Source: Chryseobacterium joostei
GTDB taxonomy: Bacteria; Bacteroidota; Bacteroidia; Flavobacteriales; Weeksellaceae
Length of the DNA stretch: 64,000 nucleotides
Reading direction: 5' to 3'
Assembly: GCF_003815775.1 (NCBI RefSeq)
Contig: NZ_CP033926.1
Coordinates: forward strand, 744,001-808,000
Positions 41,027 through 51,638 of the stretch are shown in pieces. The stretch's first letter is position 1. Each line of letters starts with the position of its first letter. A model generated the notes under the pieces. The model did not search any database, was not told the origin of the DNA, and saw only the letters and a list, made by a program, of their open reading frames with translations. The position numbers were made by a program, and so were the translations under genes.

Positions 41027-41845
41027 TTAATTAGGCGTATCTTTTGAAACAGGTCCTACCGTTACTTTGTCCTGTATTTTAATAAAGTTGGGATCCATCA
41101 TAGCCATACGTTCAGCAATGGCCTTATAAGTTGGATATTTCAAAATAGAGGCTCTTCCTGACATTTCTTTGTACACGACGAAAGATTTACCACCGGCTGT
41201 TTTCAGCTGTTTTGTTGTTGTAATATATCTTCCAATATACTTACTTTTAGCATCATAGATCTCAATATCGATAAAGGTTTTATCTATTATTTTATCATCT
41301 GATCCAAAGCTTACCGGTAAATTGGTAAAATACCCTACCGGAACACCATTACTTAAGATCTCACCAACCTTATTTACCTCAAGATTAAGTTTATCTATTT
41401 TCTTTCTGGTTGTATAGGCATCCTTTGTTTTATTGTCCAGCTTCCTTTTAGGTACATTTGAAAATAGTTCATCAAGGATTTTCACGTTGATTCCTTTATT
41501 ATCAATGATTTTAAGACCTTTCACAGAGGTATATACTGCAGACTTTTCTTCACCTGAAAATGCAGAGGGTGAAATATAATCAAGCTCTATGGTTTTATCT
41601 CTGTTATATACTCTATTAATTTGTATATAACTGTCTCTCACTGAGTCTACGATACTTTTATCAATAAACTTTATGGTATACAGCGGTGTTTCCTTCAAAT
41701 CCATAAAAGTATATTCATTGGATTTATTGGAAATTTTGGCAACCGGAATCCCATCTAAATTGATAATCCCCCTTTTGGTCTTAATATTCTGGGCATTAAG
41801 AAAAAGCCCCAGTATTGTAAAGAATATGATTGTACTTCTCTTCAT
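41027..41845 (-). CDS. Secreted protein of unknown function
   Basis: 272 residues. MKRSTIIFFTILGLFLNAQ is a signal peptide. The mature protein is repeated in style: NIKTKRGIINLDGIPVAKIS...YTFMDLKETPLYTIKF near the start and LEVNKVGEILSNGVPVGYFTNLPVSFGSDDKIIDKTFIDIEIYD after the middle share a G-x-P-V-A/G-x-x-x motif. This suggests two similar halves of about 120 residues. No catalytic motif is seen. The family is not recognised. It has its own terminator-bounded unit between atpC and the radical SAM gene. Confidence 0.72.
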   Translation of the reverse strand: MKRSTIIFFTILGLFLNAQNIKTKRGIINLDGIPVAKISNKSNEYTFMDLKETPLYTIKFIDKSIVDSVRDSYIQINRVYNRDKTIELDYISPSAFSGEEKSAVYTSVKGLKIIDNKGINVKILDELFSNVPKRKLDNKTKDAYTTRKKIDKLNLEVNKVGEILSNGVPVGYFTNLPVSFGSDDKIIDKTFIDIEIYDAKSKYIGRYITTTKQLKTAGGKSFVVYKEMSGRASILKYPTYKAIAERMAMMDPNFIKIQDKVTVGPVSKDTPN

Positions 41846-41870
41846 AGAATCAAATTTTTACATGAAATAA

Positions 41871-41901
41871 AAAAAGTGTAACCAAAGTTACACTTTTTTG
41901 A
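41871..41901 (-). terminator. Terminator after atpC
   Basis: AAAAAGTGTAAC and GTTACACTTTTTT pair perfectly around CAAA. A run on the left (T run on the leftward strand). Confidence 0.9.
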
Positions 41902-41925
41902 AAATATATTTAGCTTTTCATTTAA

Positions 41926-42207
41926 TTATTCACAAAGGATAATTCCTTTATTATGATTAAATTCTACAACACCGCTTTTAATAGAATAAGAAAAAACAGA
42001 GTCTTTATCGTTTTCTTTGGTTAAGTTTTTAGCATAAGCTTCATCTACAGAATTAGCAAATAACTTTACTTTACCACCGATTAAAGAAGAAACGATTCCT
42101 GCGTGGTTTTTCATGATGTGGAATTCACCATTTTTTCCAGGCAATAATACAGAGTTTACCTCTCCTTCAAAAACTACGTATTCTGGTGTTAAAATTTTTA
42201 TATTCAT
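41926..42207 (-). CDS. atpC: ATP synthase F1 epsilon subunit (short form)
   Basis: 93 residues, so only the N-terminal beta-sandwich of the epsilon subunit (usually 130-140 residues) is present. The C-terminal helical hairpin that inhibits ATP hydrolysis in other bacteria is absent. NIKILTPEYVVFEGEVNSVLLPGKNGEFHIMKNHAGIVSSLIGGKVKLF is typical: the LPGxxGEFxIxxNHAxxxSxL pattern is exact. Such short epsilon subunits are normal in Bacteroidetes. It follows atpD by 89 bp. The other F1Fo genes are not in the window. Confidence 0.93.
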   Translation of the reverse strand: MNIKILTPEYVVFEGEVNSVLLPGKNGEFHIMKNHAGIVSSLIGGKVKLFANSVDEAYAKNLTKENDKDSVFSYSIKSGVVEFNHNKGIILCE

Positions 42208-42296
42208 TTTAATTTAGATTTGAAGATTTCAGATTTCAGATTTCAGACAACCTTAAAGTCTCATGTCTAGTATCTGATATCTTTATGTCTAATTTA

Positions 42297-43855
<1,559 letters not shown>

Positions 43856-44066
43856 TTGGTAAAAAAAAGATTTTTATCATACTTTTACAGATAATAGTAT
43901 CTTCATATTTTAATATGTAAAATTCAATGTTTTTCGCGATATTAAGAAGCAAATTTGTATATTACGGAATTAGTCTGCATACTTTATTATATAATGTGCT
44001 TTTCATTTTAATATATTTCATTTTTAAATTTTCGGATTCCCTCCCCCACATTCAAAATAAAGGCTT

Positions 44067-44074
44067 TATATTTG
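44067..44074 (+). promoter_or_regulatory. -7 box of ribF
   Basis: TATATTTG followed by CAG, 19 bp before the TTG start codon. No clear -33 box. Confidence 0.6.
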
Positions 44075-44093
44075 CAGTCAAAATTTTTCCGTT

Positions 44094-45014
44094 TTGAAAG
44101 TTTTCAAGAATTTTAAAGATTATTCCTCTCAGAAGCCTCTAGCATTGTCTTTAGGGATGTTTGACGGGGTACATCTTGGGCATAAAAGTATTATAGATGA
44201 ACTCATTAAGGTAGGTACAGAAAACAATCTGGAAACTGCGATTCTTACTTTTTGGCCTCATCCAAGGTTTGTTTTTAATCCTAATGAAGATTTAAAACTT
44301 CTGAATACCATAGAGGAAAAGAAAGAACTGGTTGAAAAATATAATATTGATAACTTATTCCTGAAAGAATTTGATGAAGAATTCAGAAATTTAACAGGAG
44401 AAGAATTTGTTCGTCAGATTTTAATTGATAAACTCAATGTAAAATACCTTATTATAGGCTACGATCATTCCTTTGGGAAAAATAAAAGTGGAAATTTCGA
44501 GCTTCTTCAAACATTATCTAAGGAACTTGATTTCGAGGTTGAACAAATGGAAGCTATTAATATTCATGAAAATAACATCAGCTCTACCAAGGTTCGTAAT
44601 GCTCTTTTAACCGGAAATATTAAAGAGGCCAATGAAATGTTGGGATATTCTTATCCTGTTTCAGGAACGGTGGTTCATGGCAAGAAAATAGGAAGAACAA
44701 TTGGCTATCCAACAGCTAATATTCATACAGACTCCATCAAGCTATTACCTAAAAAAGGGGCCTATATTGTTGAAGTTGAAGTAAAAGGAAATCAATATAG
44801 AGGAATGCTGAGCATTGGTACCAATCCTACAGTAAATGGTGAAAAGTTAACGGTTGAAGTGTATATTCTTGATTTTGATAGAGATATTTATGATGAAAAG
44901 ATTACCGTAAAATTCAGAGATTTTCTTCATGATGAAATTAAGTTTGAGGGACTTGAAAAACTCATTGAAAGACTAGACGAAGATAAAAGACTCACAAAGG
45001 AGTTTAATTTTTAA
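44094..45014 (+). CDS. ribF: Bifunctional riboflavin kinase / FAD synthetase (RibF)
   Basis: 306 residues, usual length, TTG start. It makes FMN and FAD from riboflavin in the cytosol. The N-terminal nucleotidyltransferase (PLALSLGMFDGVHLGHKSIIDEL with the GxFDGxHxGH motif, GYDHSFGKNKSGN, SSTKVRNALLTGNI) is followed by the kinase domain (YPVSGTVVHGKKIGRTIGYPTANI and GMLSIGTNPTVNGEKLTVEVYILDFDRDIYDE). Both domains are intact. The start codon TTG is confirmed because the conserved N-terminus begins there and a -7 box lies just upstream. A bidirectional terminator follows. Confidence 0.97.
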   Translation: MKVFKNFKDYSSQKPLALSLGMFDGVHLGHKSIIDELIKVGTENNLETAILTFWPHPRFVFNPNEDLKLLNTIEEKKELVEKYNIDNLFLKEFDEEFRNLTGEEFVRQILIDKLNVKYLIIGYDHSFGKNKSGNFELLQTLSKELDFEVEQMEAINIHENNISSTKVRNALLTGNIKEANEMLGYSYPVSGTVVHGKKIGRTIGYPTANIHTDSIKLLPKKGAYIVEVEVKGNQYRGMLSIGTNPTVNGEKLTVEVYILDFDRDIYDEKITVKFRDFLHDEIKFEGLEKLIERLDEDKRLTKEFNF

Positions 45015-45020
45015 GATATA

Positions 45021-45056
45021 AAAAAGGGCTATTCATTAATGAGTAGCCCTTTTTAT
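45021..45056. terminator. Bidirectional terminator between ribF and the YbaY-like lipoprotein gene
   Basis: AAAAAGGGCTA and TAGCCCTTTTT form an 11-bp stem with an internal AT-rich loop. The convergent gene ends at 45059. Confidence 0.9.
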
Positions 45057-45058
45057 GT

Positions 45059-45538
45059 TTATTTTAATATCTTTAAATAGATCTTCTGTGTTTCATTGTT
45101 CAATTTCACATTAGGAAATTGCTTGTCATAATCAATAAATATATCTCCTTTTTGATCTGCTTTTCCGTTACCGTCAGAATCCCAGCTCACAGTAACATAA
45201 TATTTAACAGGCCCCATAGGTTTAGGTGTAATTTTAGTATCAGCATCTTTGGGTACAGGCAAGTCTATGGTAAATGGCACAGATTTTTGCTCGTACTCTT
45301 TTTCGGTAATGAGAGTGGCCGGAGCATCTGCCAGTCTTTCATCAGCTCCATATAAGCTTACCTTAAACTTTGGGTTCTTAATGGTAAAATTTTCTGTTCC
45401 GGAAAATTCTATTTTAAGATTATCAGAAGAACTATTATCTGCCACCGAAGCAGCAGGCGCAGGTTTCTGATCTGCCTTATTACAGCTTGATAGCATTAAT
45501 GTACCCGCTGCCATGAATAATAAAAAGTGATTTCTCAT
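45059..45538 (-). CDS. Lipoprotein with YbaY-like beta-sandwich
   Basis: 159 residues. MRNHFLLFMAAGTLMLSSC is a lipoprotein signal with LSS|C (Cys19). A Pro/Ala/Ser spacer follows. The domain FKVSLYGADERLADAPATLITEKEYEQKSVPFTIDLPVPKDADTKI has the pattern of YbaY/YscW-type lipoproteins (sequence L.D.S.ADAPA.vi......g.q.PipF). A later DSDGNGKADQKGD stretch looks like a calcium-binding-type loop of Asp and Asn. The combination fits a small envelope protein. The pathway is unknown. It is monocistronic, convergent with ribF. Confidence 0.72.
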   Translation of the reverse strand: MRNHFLLFMAAGTLMLSSCNKADQKPAPAASVADNSSSDNLKIEFSGTENFTIKNPKFKVSLYGADERLADAPATLITEKEYEQKSVPFTIDLPVPKDADTKITPKPMGPVKYYVTVSWDSDGNGKADQKGDIFIDYDKQFPNVKLNNETQKIYLKILK

Positions 45539-45668
45539 GTGTTCTTTATTGTATTAATATTAAATGATTTATTTCACTTATTATTGATAACAAAATCTAT
45601 ACCCAGATTACTTAGTTATTATGATATAGTTAATAATTTTAATATCTAGAGCTATTTTGCGCAAAAAA

Positions 45669-45697
45669 TAAAACCAGATCCTATGATCTGGTTTTGA
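45669..45697 (-). terminator. Terminator after the DUF3857 gene
   Basis: AAAACCAGATC and GATCTGGTTTT form a perfect 11-bp stem around CTAT, with an A-rich run on the left side. Confidence 0.88.
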
Positions 45698-45742
45698 GTT
45701 TAATAATGGTATTGATTTTCTTTATAAAACTCAATATATCTA

Positions 45743-48700
45743 TTATTTATATCCTAAAATTTGGTTCTCTGCATTGATGGCATCTTCTACAAATTTTTTA
45801 AATTCCGGATATTGTTCTTTTTTGATGTTATCCCAAGGAGTTTTGGACTTTCTGGTTATTTTTAATCTATTATTCTTTTCAAGTTCGTAATTGATTGAAT
45901 AATTAAAATTATTGTACGCAAGGGTCTTATTTTCAGGAATTTCAATAAACTTCATTCCGTCAGGAATATTAAGATATATTTCCTCAAAATACTCATTCTG
46001 TCTTTCATATTGCGTATACAGAATGTCCATATTTCTGTTTTCAGTAGCTATCACATCTTTTGTAAATGGTTTTGTGATAAAAGGAATTTTCATAATTTTC
46101 AGGCTGCCTACAGATTGAGGCTTGTCATTGATATTAAACTGAACTTCATAGGATAAAGGATTTATCGTAAGATCCTTTCCGTCCAATAATTTCACTGATT
46201 TTACATTAATTACTTTATCTAAAATTCCGCCATACTCTTTCTCCATACTTTTTTTACGGTTTTCTTCTGTCTGTGAATTCTGGAAGAAAGTATTATAATA
46301 GCTTTTGGTCTCACCCATTGTATATTGTTTGGTCACAAAGGTTTGATCATCACCTTTAATCTGAACCTCACTTACTGATTTGAACAGATTTTTTGTATTA
46401 TTATCTCCTAATATGTCGATGAGTTGGGCTGTATTCCCATTATTTTTATCAGTATAAATTACCAGACCTTTTGCTTTATAATTTCCTTTCACAATTGCAT
46501 TAAAGGGTAAATATTTGTCTGTCATCTCAAGGAAAGTTTCCTTTCCATCAAGGTTTACCTTTACAATACAGTGATTGAAACTTAAATTCGGCAAAAGAAG
46601 ACGCTGTGGGGAGTTATCATTGGTTTGTACCAAGACAAGATTAGATTTTAATCCTGCCTGATTTCCAAGAATTAAAAATAAGGTTGACAAATCCTTGCAA
46701 TCCCCCAATTTTGTCACCAATGTTTTAGATGGCTTTTGGGGAATAAACCCGCTTTGACGGAAATCTACAGAACTATAGGTTACATTTTTTTCAATATAAT
46801 TATAAATTTTCTCGGCTTTTTCTGTATCATTCATTCCTGAAGTTCCGTTGGGAAATATTTCCTTGAATGCTTTCTCAACCACTCTGTCAGAAACCAGGCT
46901 TTTTCTTGTAAGATCAGAATACCAGTTGGAAATTTCCTGCCAGGTTTTTATGGAATTAGCGGTTACTGAAATGGTTGCATCGTAATATGTTGGACCATAG
47001 TTTTCATCCATATTTACTTCCGGAAGATTATTTAGTTTCCAAGTCTGAAAAAGCTTATTCCCTACTTTTTTCTGTGTAGAAGCCACTTCTGCATTATTAC
47101 TTTTTACCTGATATGGCATGTTTTCAGGAGTAATTACTGTAAAAACAGATTCTACCACAGGATATTCGGAGTTAAAATAAGAACTAAGATTAAAATCTTT
47201 ATAGAAACGTCCGCCTCTTCTTTCCACACTTTCTTTTTGTATAAGAACTACATCCCCCACCTCAAGATTGGTAAAAACAATCTGGTCCTCAGATTTTTCA
47301 CCCGGAACAATGCTGCCGTTTGGTTTTACTATTTCAGATTTTAAAACGTCGTCATAATAATTAATGTAGTATTCCTTAAGCTCTTCAATCCCGCTTTCTG
47401 AGGTAATTTCATAGACATAGGTCGTTCTTTTTTTGAATCCTCCCTCAGGATAAACATTTACAATATATTCATCTAATAATGTGGTAACTCCTTTTTTACC
47501 TTTTGTTCCCTTATTTCTTCTTTCTGAAGCCAGTTTTTTCAAATCCTTTACAGAAACCTGATCAATCTCATCCTCGGTTTGCCCCAAATCTCTGATCAAC
47601 TTGTACATACGCTCGTTCTCTGCAAAATGAGAAAGGGATTCCTTTGCATATTTTACAGCTTCATCCTTATTTTTTTGTAGCGCTAAAATTTCTGCCTTTA
47701 GTGCCATCAGAGAATAAGAATAAGGAAAGTTTTCAAGTCCTTCATTAATCTGCTTCATAATTTCGGGATCTTTGGGATCTTCCTGCAAAAGATATACATA
47801 TTTGGTTCTCAGAAGATTTAAAGATGGATATACTTCAATGAATTTTCTAAGAAGCTTTTTTTCATCTTCTATCCTGTTGGATTTTTCATAGTAATCAAAT
47901 AATGAAGACATGACATCCAGATTGTTTCTTGTGGCAATAAAATCTTCAAGTTTTTTTATAATGCCGCTCTGATCCTTTTTATCGGCCTCTTCAAGGGAAG
48001 TTAAAAGAACAATATATTTTTCATTATTGGCAAAGGTTTTTTTAATACTGGAAACATGGGATTTCATTTTTTCAATATCATGGTTTCTGGCAGATATGAT
48101 TACATCAAAAAGATCCACCATTGCCCGGGCCTTTGTTTTATTTAGAATTGCCTTGTATTTTTCAAGTTCCTGAATACTCATGCTTTTGGTAACGTTGTCA
48201 TCAGCAATTTTCATTACGGGAACCTGATAATATTCAGGATCGTTTACTTCTATATTTTTAAGAATCTCGGTAATCTTTCCCTGATCATCCGTATTGGCGT
48301 AGTATCTGGAAAGAAGAATCTGAATGAGTGAAGATTTTGGATATTTCTGGGTTAAAACATCTATTTTTTCTTTGGCCTTGTCATTCTGCTGATTATTCAG
48401 ATACCCTAATGTTAAAAGGTAATCATAAATAAAATCATTGGGAGACTGTGCAATTTTCTCTTTAAGTTTTTGTTCAAATTTTAATTCTAATTCTTTAGGC
48501 TGAAGCTGAGCAAGAGTGCTTTTTTTATAATCACGATAGGTATCAAAATAAGTAAGATTACTGATTCTTTGATAATTTGTATCAAAAGGAACAATCATAA
48601 ATCCCGCCATCTTACTAGCCTGCGAATCACTTTTAACAAGTAAGCGGTTCATTCCTTTGGGTAATACCACCTCTACAAGGTGTGATCCTGTGGAAGTATA

Positions 48701-49498
48701 ACCGTCTTTCGTACTTGAAAGTATTTCGACATCATTCAGAAAAACCTTGAGTTCACAGTCTGCATCAACTTCAAGCCATACTTTCCTTTCTTCAGGATTG
48801 TCTATAAATGACTGCGCATAAACAATTCCTCTTCCATACTCCAGTTCATTGAAGAAAAAGCTGAAGCCGTCATTATCTTTATATTTTTTGTTGTACCAAC
48901 CAATATTACCAAAGTTTCCGGTATTGAAGAGCTTGTCATTTTTAGCATAGGTTTCCGGCTCATATTCATTGTCCATACCACTTCCGTTCAGGTTTTCAAA
49001 TACTCCGGCATATTGCCATTTATCAATTTTCCCGAGCTTTGAAAGCGCTTCTGCAGATCCTGTAAAATTACCTCTCAGATAGTCAAAATAGGTTTTAAAC
49101 TCTATTATTCCGTTTAAATGACCAAAATTTTTACTACCATATAAGATATCTACCTTTTTATAGGTATGATCATCAATTCCGCTTTCCTCAATGTCATTCA
49201 GCATAAATTTTTCCTTGAAAACAGGATATAGATAAGCTTCTTCATCCGTGATATTTACAAAATTATTGACAAAGGTTTCATCAAAAATAAATTGACCCAT
49301 TTCCTGATCTATCATTGCATCCAGAAAAAGGCTTTCAAAGTTTTTAAGTTTTTGGGACTGTAATGTTTTATCGTAAAAAGTTCTTGCTTCATCTCTTTTG
49401 TTGTTCAGCAAAAGTTCCCAGGTTTTGGAGTGATCCTTTGACTGGGCAAACGCTCCGACTGATAAGAAATATACAGCCGAAATCAATATTTTTTTCAT
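45743..49498 (-). CDS. Large exported protein with TPR-like repeats, DUF3857 and transglutaminase-like domain
   Basis: 1251 residues with a signal peptide (MKKILISAVYFLSVGAFAQ). Residues about 25-350 look beta-rich with a carbohydrate-binding feel (YAQSFIDNPEERKVWLEVDADCELKVFLNDVEILSS). About 340-680 are helical TPR-type repeats. The DUF3857 domain (DEYIVNVYPEGGFKKRTTYVYEITSESGIEELKEYYINY) follows. The transglutaminase-like core has a full Cys-His-Asp set: KLGDCKDLSTLFLIL (Cys934), SFNHCIVKV and MTDKYLPFN. The last 200 residues are beta-rich. Family members are common in Bacteroidetes, and their role is not established. It precedes the YjbR gene in the reading direction's upstream side, 18 bp apart. 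Confidence 0.86.
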   Translation of the reverse strand: MKKILISAVYFLSVGAFAQSKDHSKTWELLLNNKRDEARTFYDKTLQSQKLKNFESLFLDAMIDQEMGQFIFDETFVNNFVNITDEEAYLYPVFKEKFMLNDIEESGIDDHTYKKVDILYGSKNFGHLNGIIEFKTYFDYLRGNFTGSAEALSKLGKIDKWQYAGVFENLNGSGMDNEYEPETYAKNDKLFNTGNFGNIGWYNKKYKDNDGFSFFFNELEYGRGIVYAQSFIDNPEERKVWLEVDADCELKVFLNDVEILSSTKDGYTSTGSHLVEVVLPKGMNRLLVKSDSQASKMAGFMIVPFDTNYQRISNLTYFDTYRDYKKSTLAQLQPKELELKFEQKLKEKIAQSPNDFIYDYLLTLGYLNNQQNDKAKEKIDVLTQKYPKSSLIQILLSRYYANTDDQGKITEILKNIEVNDPEYYQVPVMKIADDNVTKSMSIQELEKYKAILNKTKARAMVDLFDVIISARNHDIEKMKSHVSSIKKTFANNEKYIVLLTSLEEADKKDQSGIIKKLEDFIATRNNLDVMSSLFDYYEKSNRIEDEKKLLRKFIEVYPSLNLLRTKYVYLLQEDPKDPEIMKQINEGLENFPYSYSLMALKAEILALQKNKDEAVKYAKESLSHFAENERMYKLIRDLGQTEDEIDQVSVKDLKKLASERRNKGTKGKKGVTTLLDEYIVNVYPEGGFKKRTTYVYEITSESGIEELKEYYINYYDDVLKSEIVKPNGSIVPGEKSEDQIVFTNLEVGDVVLIQKESVERRGGRFYKDFNLSSYFNSEYPVVESVFTVITPENMPYQVKSNNAEVASTQKKVGNKLFQTWKLNNLPEVNMDENYGPTYYDATISVTANSIKTWQEISNWYSDLTRKSLVSDRVVEKAFKEIFPNGTSGMNDTEKAEKIYNYIEKNVTYSSVDFRQSGFIPQKPSKTLVTKLGDCKDLSTLFLILGNQAGLKSNLVLVQTNDNSPQRLLLPNLSFNHCIVKVNLDGKETFLEMTDKYLPFNAIVKGNYKAKGLVIYTDKNNGNTAQLIDILGDNNTKNLFKSVSEVQIKGDDQTFVTKQYTMGETKSYYNTFFQNSQTEENRKKSMEKEYGGILDKVINVKSVKLLDGKDLTINPLSYEVQFNINDKPQSVGSLKIMKIPFITKPFTKDVIATENRNMDILYTQYERQNEYFEEIYLNIPDGMKFIEIPENKTLAYNNFNYSINYELEKNNRLKITRKSKTPWDNIKKEQYPEFKKFVEDAINAENQILGYK

Positions 49499-49516
49499 GT
49501 TATTAGTTTCGTTTTT

Positions 49517-49870
49517 TTAAGAATTATTTATTTCACTTTGAATTTTTTTGGTCAGGGATTTAAATACCAATTCATAGGAATGATCTATTAATTTTAAGAT
49601 TAGTTCTCTCTTTAATCCGTCCACTGAAACAGAATTCCAGTGTGTTTTATTCATATGATAAGCCCCTGTAATCTGAGGATATTGCTCACGAAGCTCTGCA
49701 CTCCACTCAGGATCTGTCTTTACATTAATGGACAGCGGCTGCCTTTCAAGGCTCATCAGCAGAAACATTTTAGTATCCACTTTCATCACAAGAGTTTCAT
49801 TATCAAAGGGAAAATTTTCTGTAACTGCTTTTTTAGCAAGACAATAGTCTAAAATTTCGTTAGCATCCAT
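49517..49870 (-). CDS. MmcQ/YjbR-family protein
   Basis: 117 residues, the size of the family. ANEILDYCLAKKAVTENFPFDNETLVMKVDTKMFLLMSLERQPLSINVKTDPEWSAELREQYPQITGAYHMNKTHWNSVSVDG is a full match to the pattern (CLxLPGxxExxPFGxxxxxFKVxGKMFAxL...P..LxLKxxPxxxxxLRxxYPxIxPGYHMNKxHWxxV). The domain has a double-stranded-DNA-binding-like fold, but the physiological role is unknown. It is transcribed just before the large DUF3857 gene with an 18-bp gap. Confidence 0.92.
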   Translation of the reverse strand: MDANEILDYCLAKKAVTENFPFDNETLVMKVDTKMFLLMSLERQPLSINVKTDPEWSAELREQYPQITGAYHMNKTHWNSVSVDGLKRELILKLIDHSYELVFKSLTKKIQSEINNS

Positions 49871-50010
49871 GTTTTTAGTTTATAGATAAGCAATATAATA
49901 AAAATGATGATGTTCTGAGATGTTATTTAATCCCATAAAAAATAGATAAACTTTAAATCAAATTTAGTAAATTTAAGAAAGGAAATATCATCACCCCAAA
50001 ATAGATTGTT

Positions 50011-50670
50011 ATGAAAGCTCTAGTAATCGGTGCTACAGGCGCTACAGGAAAAGATTTGGTCAATCAGTTACTCAATGACAAGGATTTTGAGGAAGTGGAT
50101 ATTTTTGTAAGAAAACCTGTTAATATTGAAAATGAAAGACTTAAAGTTCACGTTGTGAATTTTGAAAAACCTGAGGAATGGAAAGAAATGGTGAAAGGAG
50201 ATGTTGCATTTTCTTGTCTGGGAACTACTTTAAAAGACGCAGGAAGTAAGGAAGCCCAGAAAAAGGTAGATTTTGATTATCAATATGAATTTGCTAAGGC
50301 AGCCAAGGAAAATAATGTGGAAGACTATATTTTGGTTTCTGCTTATGGAGCTAATTCAAAGTCTAAGATCTTCTATTCTAAAATGAAAGGAGAGCTGGAA
50401 GAAGCTGTAAGGCAATTACATTTCAATAAAATCACCATTTTTAAGCCTGGAATGCTTGAAAGAAAAGATTCAGGAAGAACGGGCGAAGTTTTGGGTAGCA
50501 GAATTATAAAGTTTGCCAATAAACTCGGATTATTAGAAAGCCAAAAACCTTTACCTACTGATATTTTAGCCAAAGCAATGATTAATTCTTCCAAAATAAA
50601 AAGCAACGGTTACTCCAGTATCAAACTGGGAAATATTTTTTGCTTTGCAGAGAAAACAATTGATAACTAA
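50011..50670 (+). CDS. NAD(P)-binding Rossmann-fold protein (atypical short-chain dehydrogenase)
   Basis: 219 residues. MKALVIGATGATGKDLVNQLLNDKDFEEVDIFVRKP has the GATGATGK nucleotide-binding loop. DVAFSCLGTTLKDAGSKEAQKKVDFDYQYEFAKAAKENNVEDYILVSAYGANSKSKIFYSKMKGELEEAV follows with the Ser-Tyr/Lys-like YSKMKGELE segment. TIFKPGMLERKD is next. This matches the NmrA/HTATIP2-like atypical SDR group (oxidoreductase HTATIP2, YwnB). The substrate is unknown; a redox-sensing role is possible. It stands alone. A long imperfect palindrome follows. Confidence 0.85.
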   Translation: MKALVIGATGATGKDLVNQLLNDKDFEEVDIFVRKPVNIENERLKVHVVNFEKPEEWKEMVKGDVAFSCLGTTLKDAGSKEAQKKVDFDYQYEFAKAAKENNVEDYILVSAYGANSKSKIFYSKMKGELEEAVRQLHFNKITIFKPGMLERKDSGRTGEVLGSRIIKFANKLGLLESQKPLPTDILAKAMINSSKIKSNGYSSIKLGNIFCFAEKTIDN

Positions 50671-50700
50671 TTGAAAATATTCATGTTATAAGAACAAATT

Positions 50701-50758
50701 CCCCTCAAAGTAACATTCCAAATTCAGATGGTCTTGTATTAAGAGTTACCTTGAGGGG
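50701..50758. terminator. 14-bp inverted repeat between convergent genes
   Basis: CCCCTCAAAGTAAC (50701-50714) and GTTACCTTGAGGGG (50745-50758) pair at 13 of 14 positions with a 30-base loop. It lies between the Rossmann gene (ends 50670) and the TPR gene (ends 50786), in a typical terminator position, but there is no T run directly after the stem. Confidence 0.6.
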
Positions 50759-50785
50759 AGTCGTATTTTATTGTTTTTCAAAGCC

Positions 50786-51580
50786 TTAAGAAAATTCTTC
50801 TTTCAATTTCTTGGAAATATTTTCCAGAATGTTTTTATCCTTTATCTTTTCGTAGCTTTTTCTGGCTTTTTTAATCAGCTTTTCATCATTCTTTCTTTTA
50901 CCGGATTTTATCTGTGTAAGGGCGTATAATGCCAGATAATGATCATCTTTTTTATATACAGAATATACTTCGTCTAAATAAGGTAAAGCTTCATCATATT
51001 TTTCTTTAAGGCAATATAATGCACCATATAAATACTTCACATCACTTTTTACAGTTCCTGTGTAGCCATAACGCTCTTCTGCTTTTTTCAGGTTTACCAA
51101 CCCATCGTCATAATCTTCCAATATCAAAGATGTATTGGCAACTCCATAATATCCTTCAGGGTCTCCTGGGAAATATTTTATCATTTCTTCATATTTATTT
51201 CTGGCTTTTTTTACCTGCCCGAACTTCATATACTGAACAGCCAAATTCTGCTTAAATATCGGAGCCTTGTTTTGTGCTAAACTATCTGCTGTATAATACA
51301 TAATCAGAGCCTCTTTATCTAGATTCTGTAGGCGTAAATAATACCCAGCCAAAAAGTACGCATCACAATATTTAGGATCTTCTTTAATAGTTTTCAATAA
51401 AACAAGTGATGTTGCTGTATAATATTTAGGAAAATTAAGAGCCGCCATAGCTCCTTGAAACATTTCCTTTGAATCTCCTTTTTCGGGGGTACAGTAGTTT
51501 GTCTTTCCCAAAAAGTAATTGTCTTGTGAAAATCCTTTAATGGAAAGGATTAGAATAAAAATAGTTAATAGTTTTTTCAT
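50786..51580 (-). CDS. Secreted TPR-repeat protein
   Basis: 264 residues. A signal peptide (MKKLLTIFILILSIKGFSQ) is followed by helical repeats of about 34 residues, several with TPR spacing: DAYFLAGYYLRLQNLDKEALIMYYTADSLAQN, PIFKQNLAVQYMKFGQVKKARNKYEEMIKYFPGDPEGYYGVANTSLILEDYDDGLVNLKKAEERYG and YLYGALYCLKEKYDEALPYLDEVYSVYKKD. Such domains act as protein-interaction scaffolds in the envelope. No partner is apparent. A terminator lies 12 bp upstream of the start. Confidence 0.85.
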   Translation of the reverse strand: MKKLLTIFILILSIKGFSQDNYFLGKTNYCTPEKGDSKEMFQGAMAALNFPKYYTATSLVLLKTIKEDPKYCDAYFLAGYYLRLQNLDKEALIMYYTADSLAQNKAPIFKQNLAVQYMKFGQVKKARNKYEEMIKYFPGDPEGYYGVANTSLILEDYDDGLVNLKKAEERYGYTGTVKSDVKYLYGALYCLKEKYDEALPYLDEVYSVYKKDDHYLALYALTQIKSGKRKNDEKLIKKARKSYEKIKDKNILENISKKLKEEFS

Positions 51581-51591
51581 GATTAAAAATA

Positions 51592-51622
51592 AAAAAAGTG
51601 GATTATAAAACCCACTTTTAAT
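51592..51622 (-). terminator. Terminator after the glutathione peroxidase gene
   Basis: AAAAGTGG and CCACTTTT form an 8-bp stem with a 10-base loop, with A and T runs on the outside. Confidence 0.8.
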
Positions 51623-51638
51623 ATATATTTTTTCTTAT

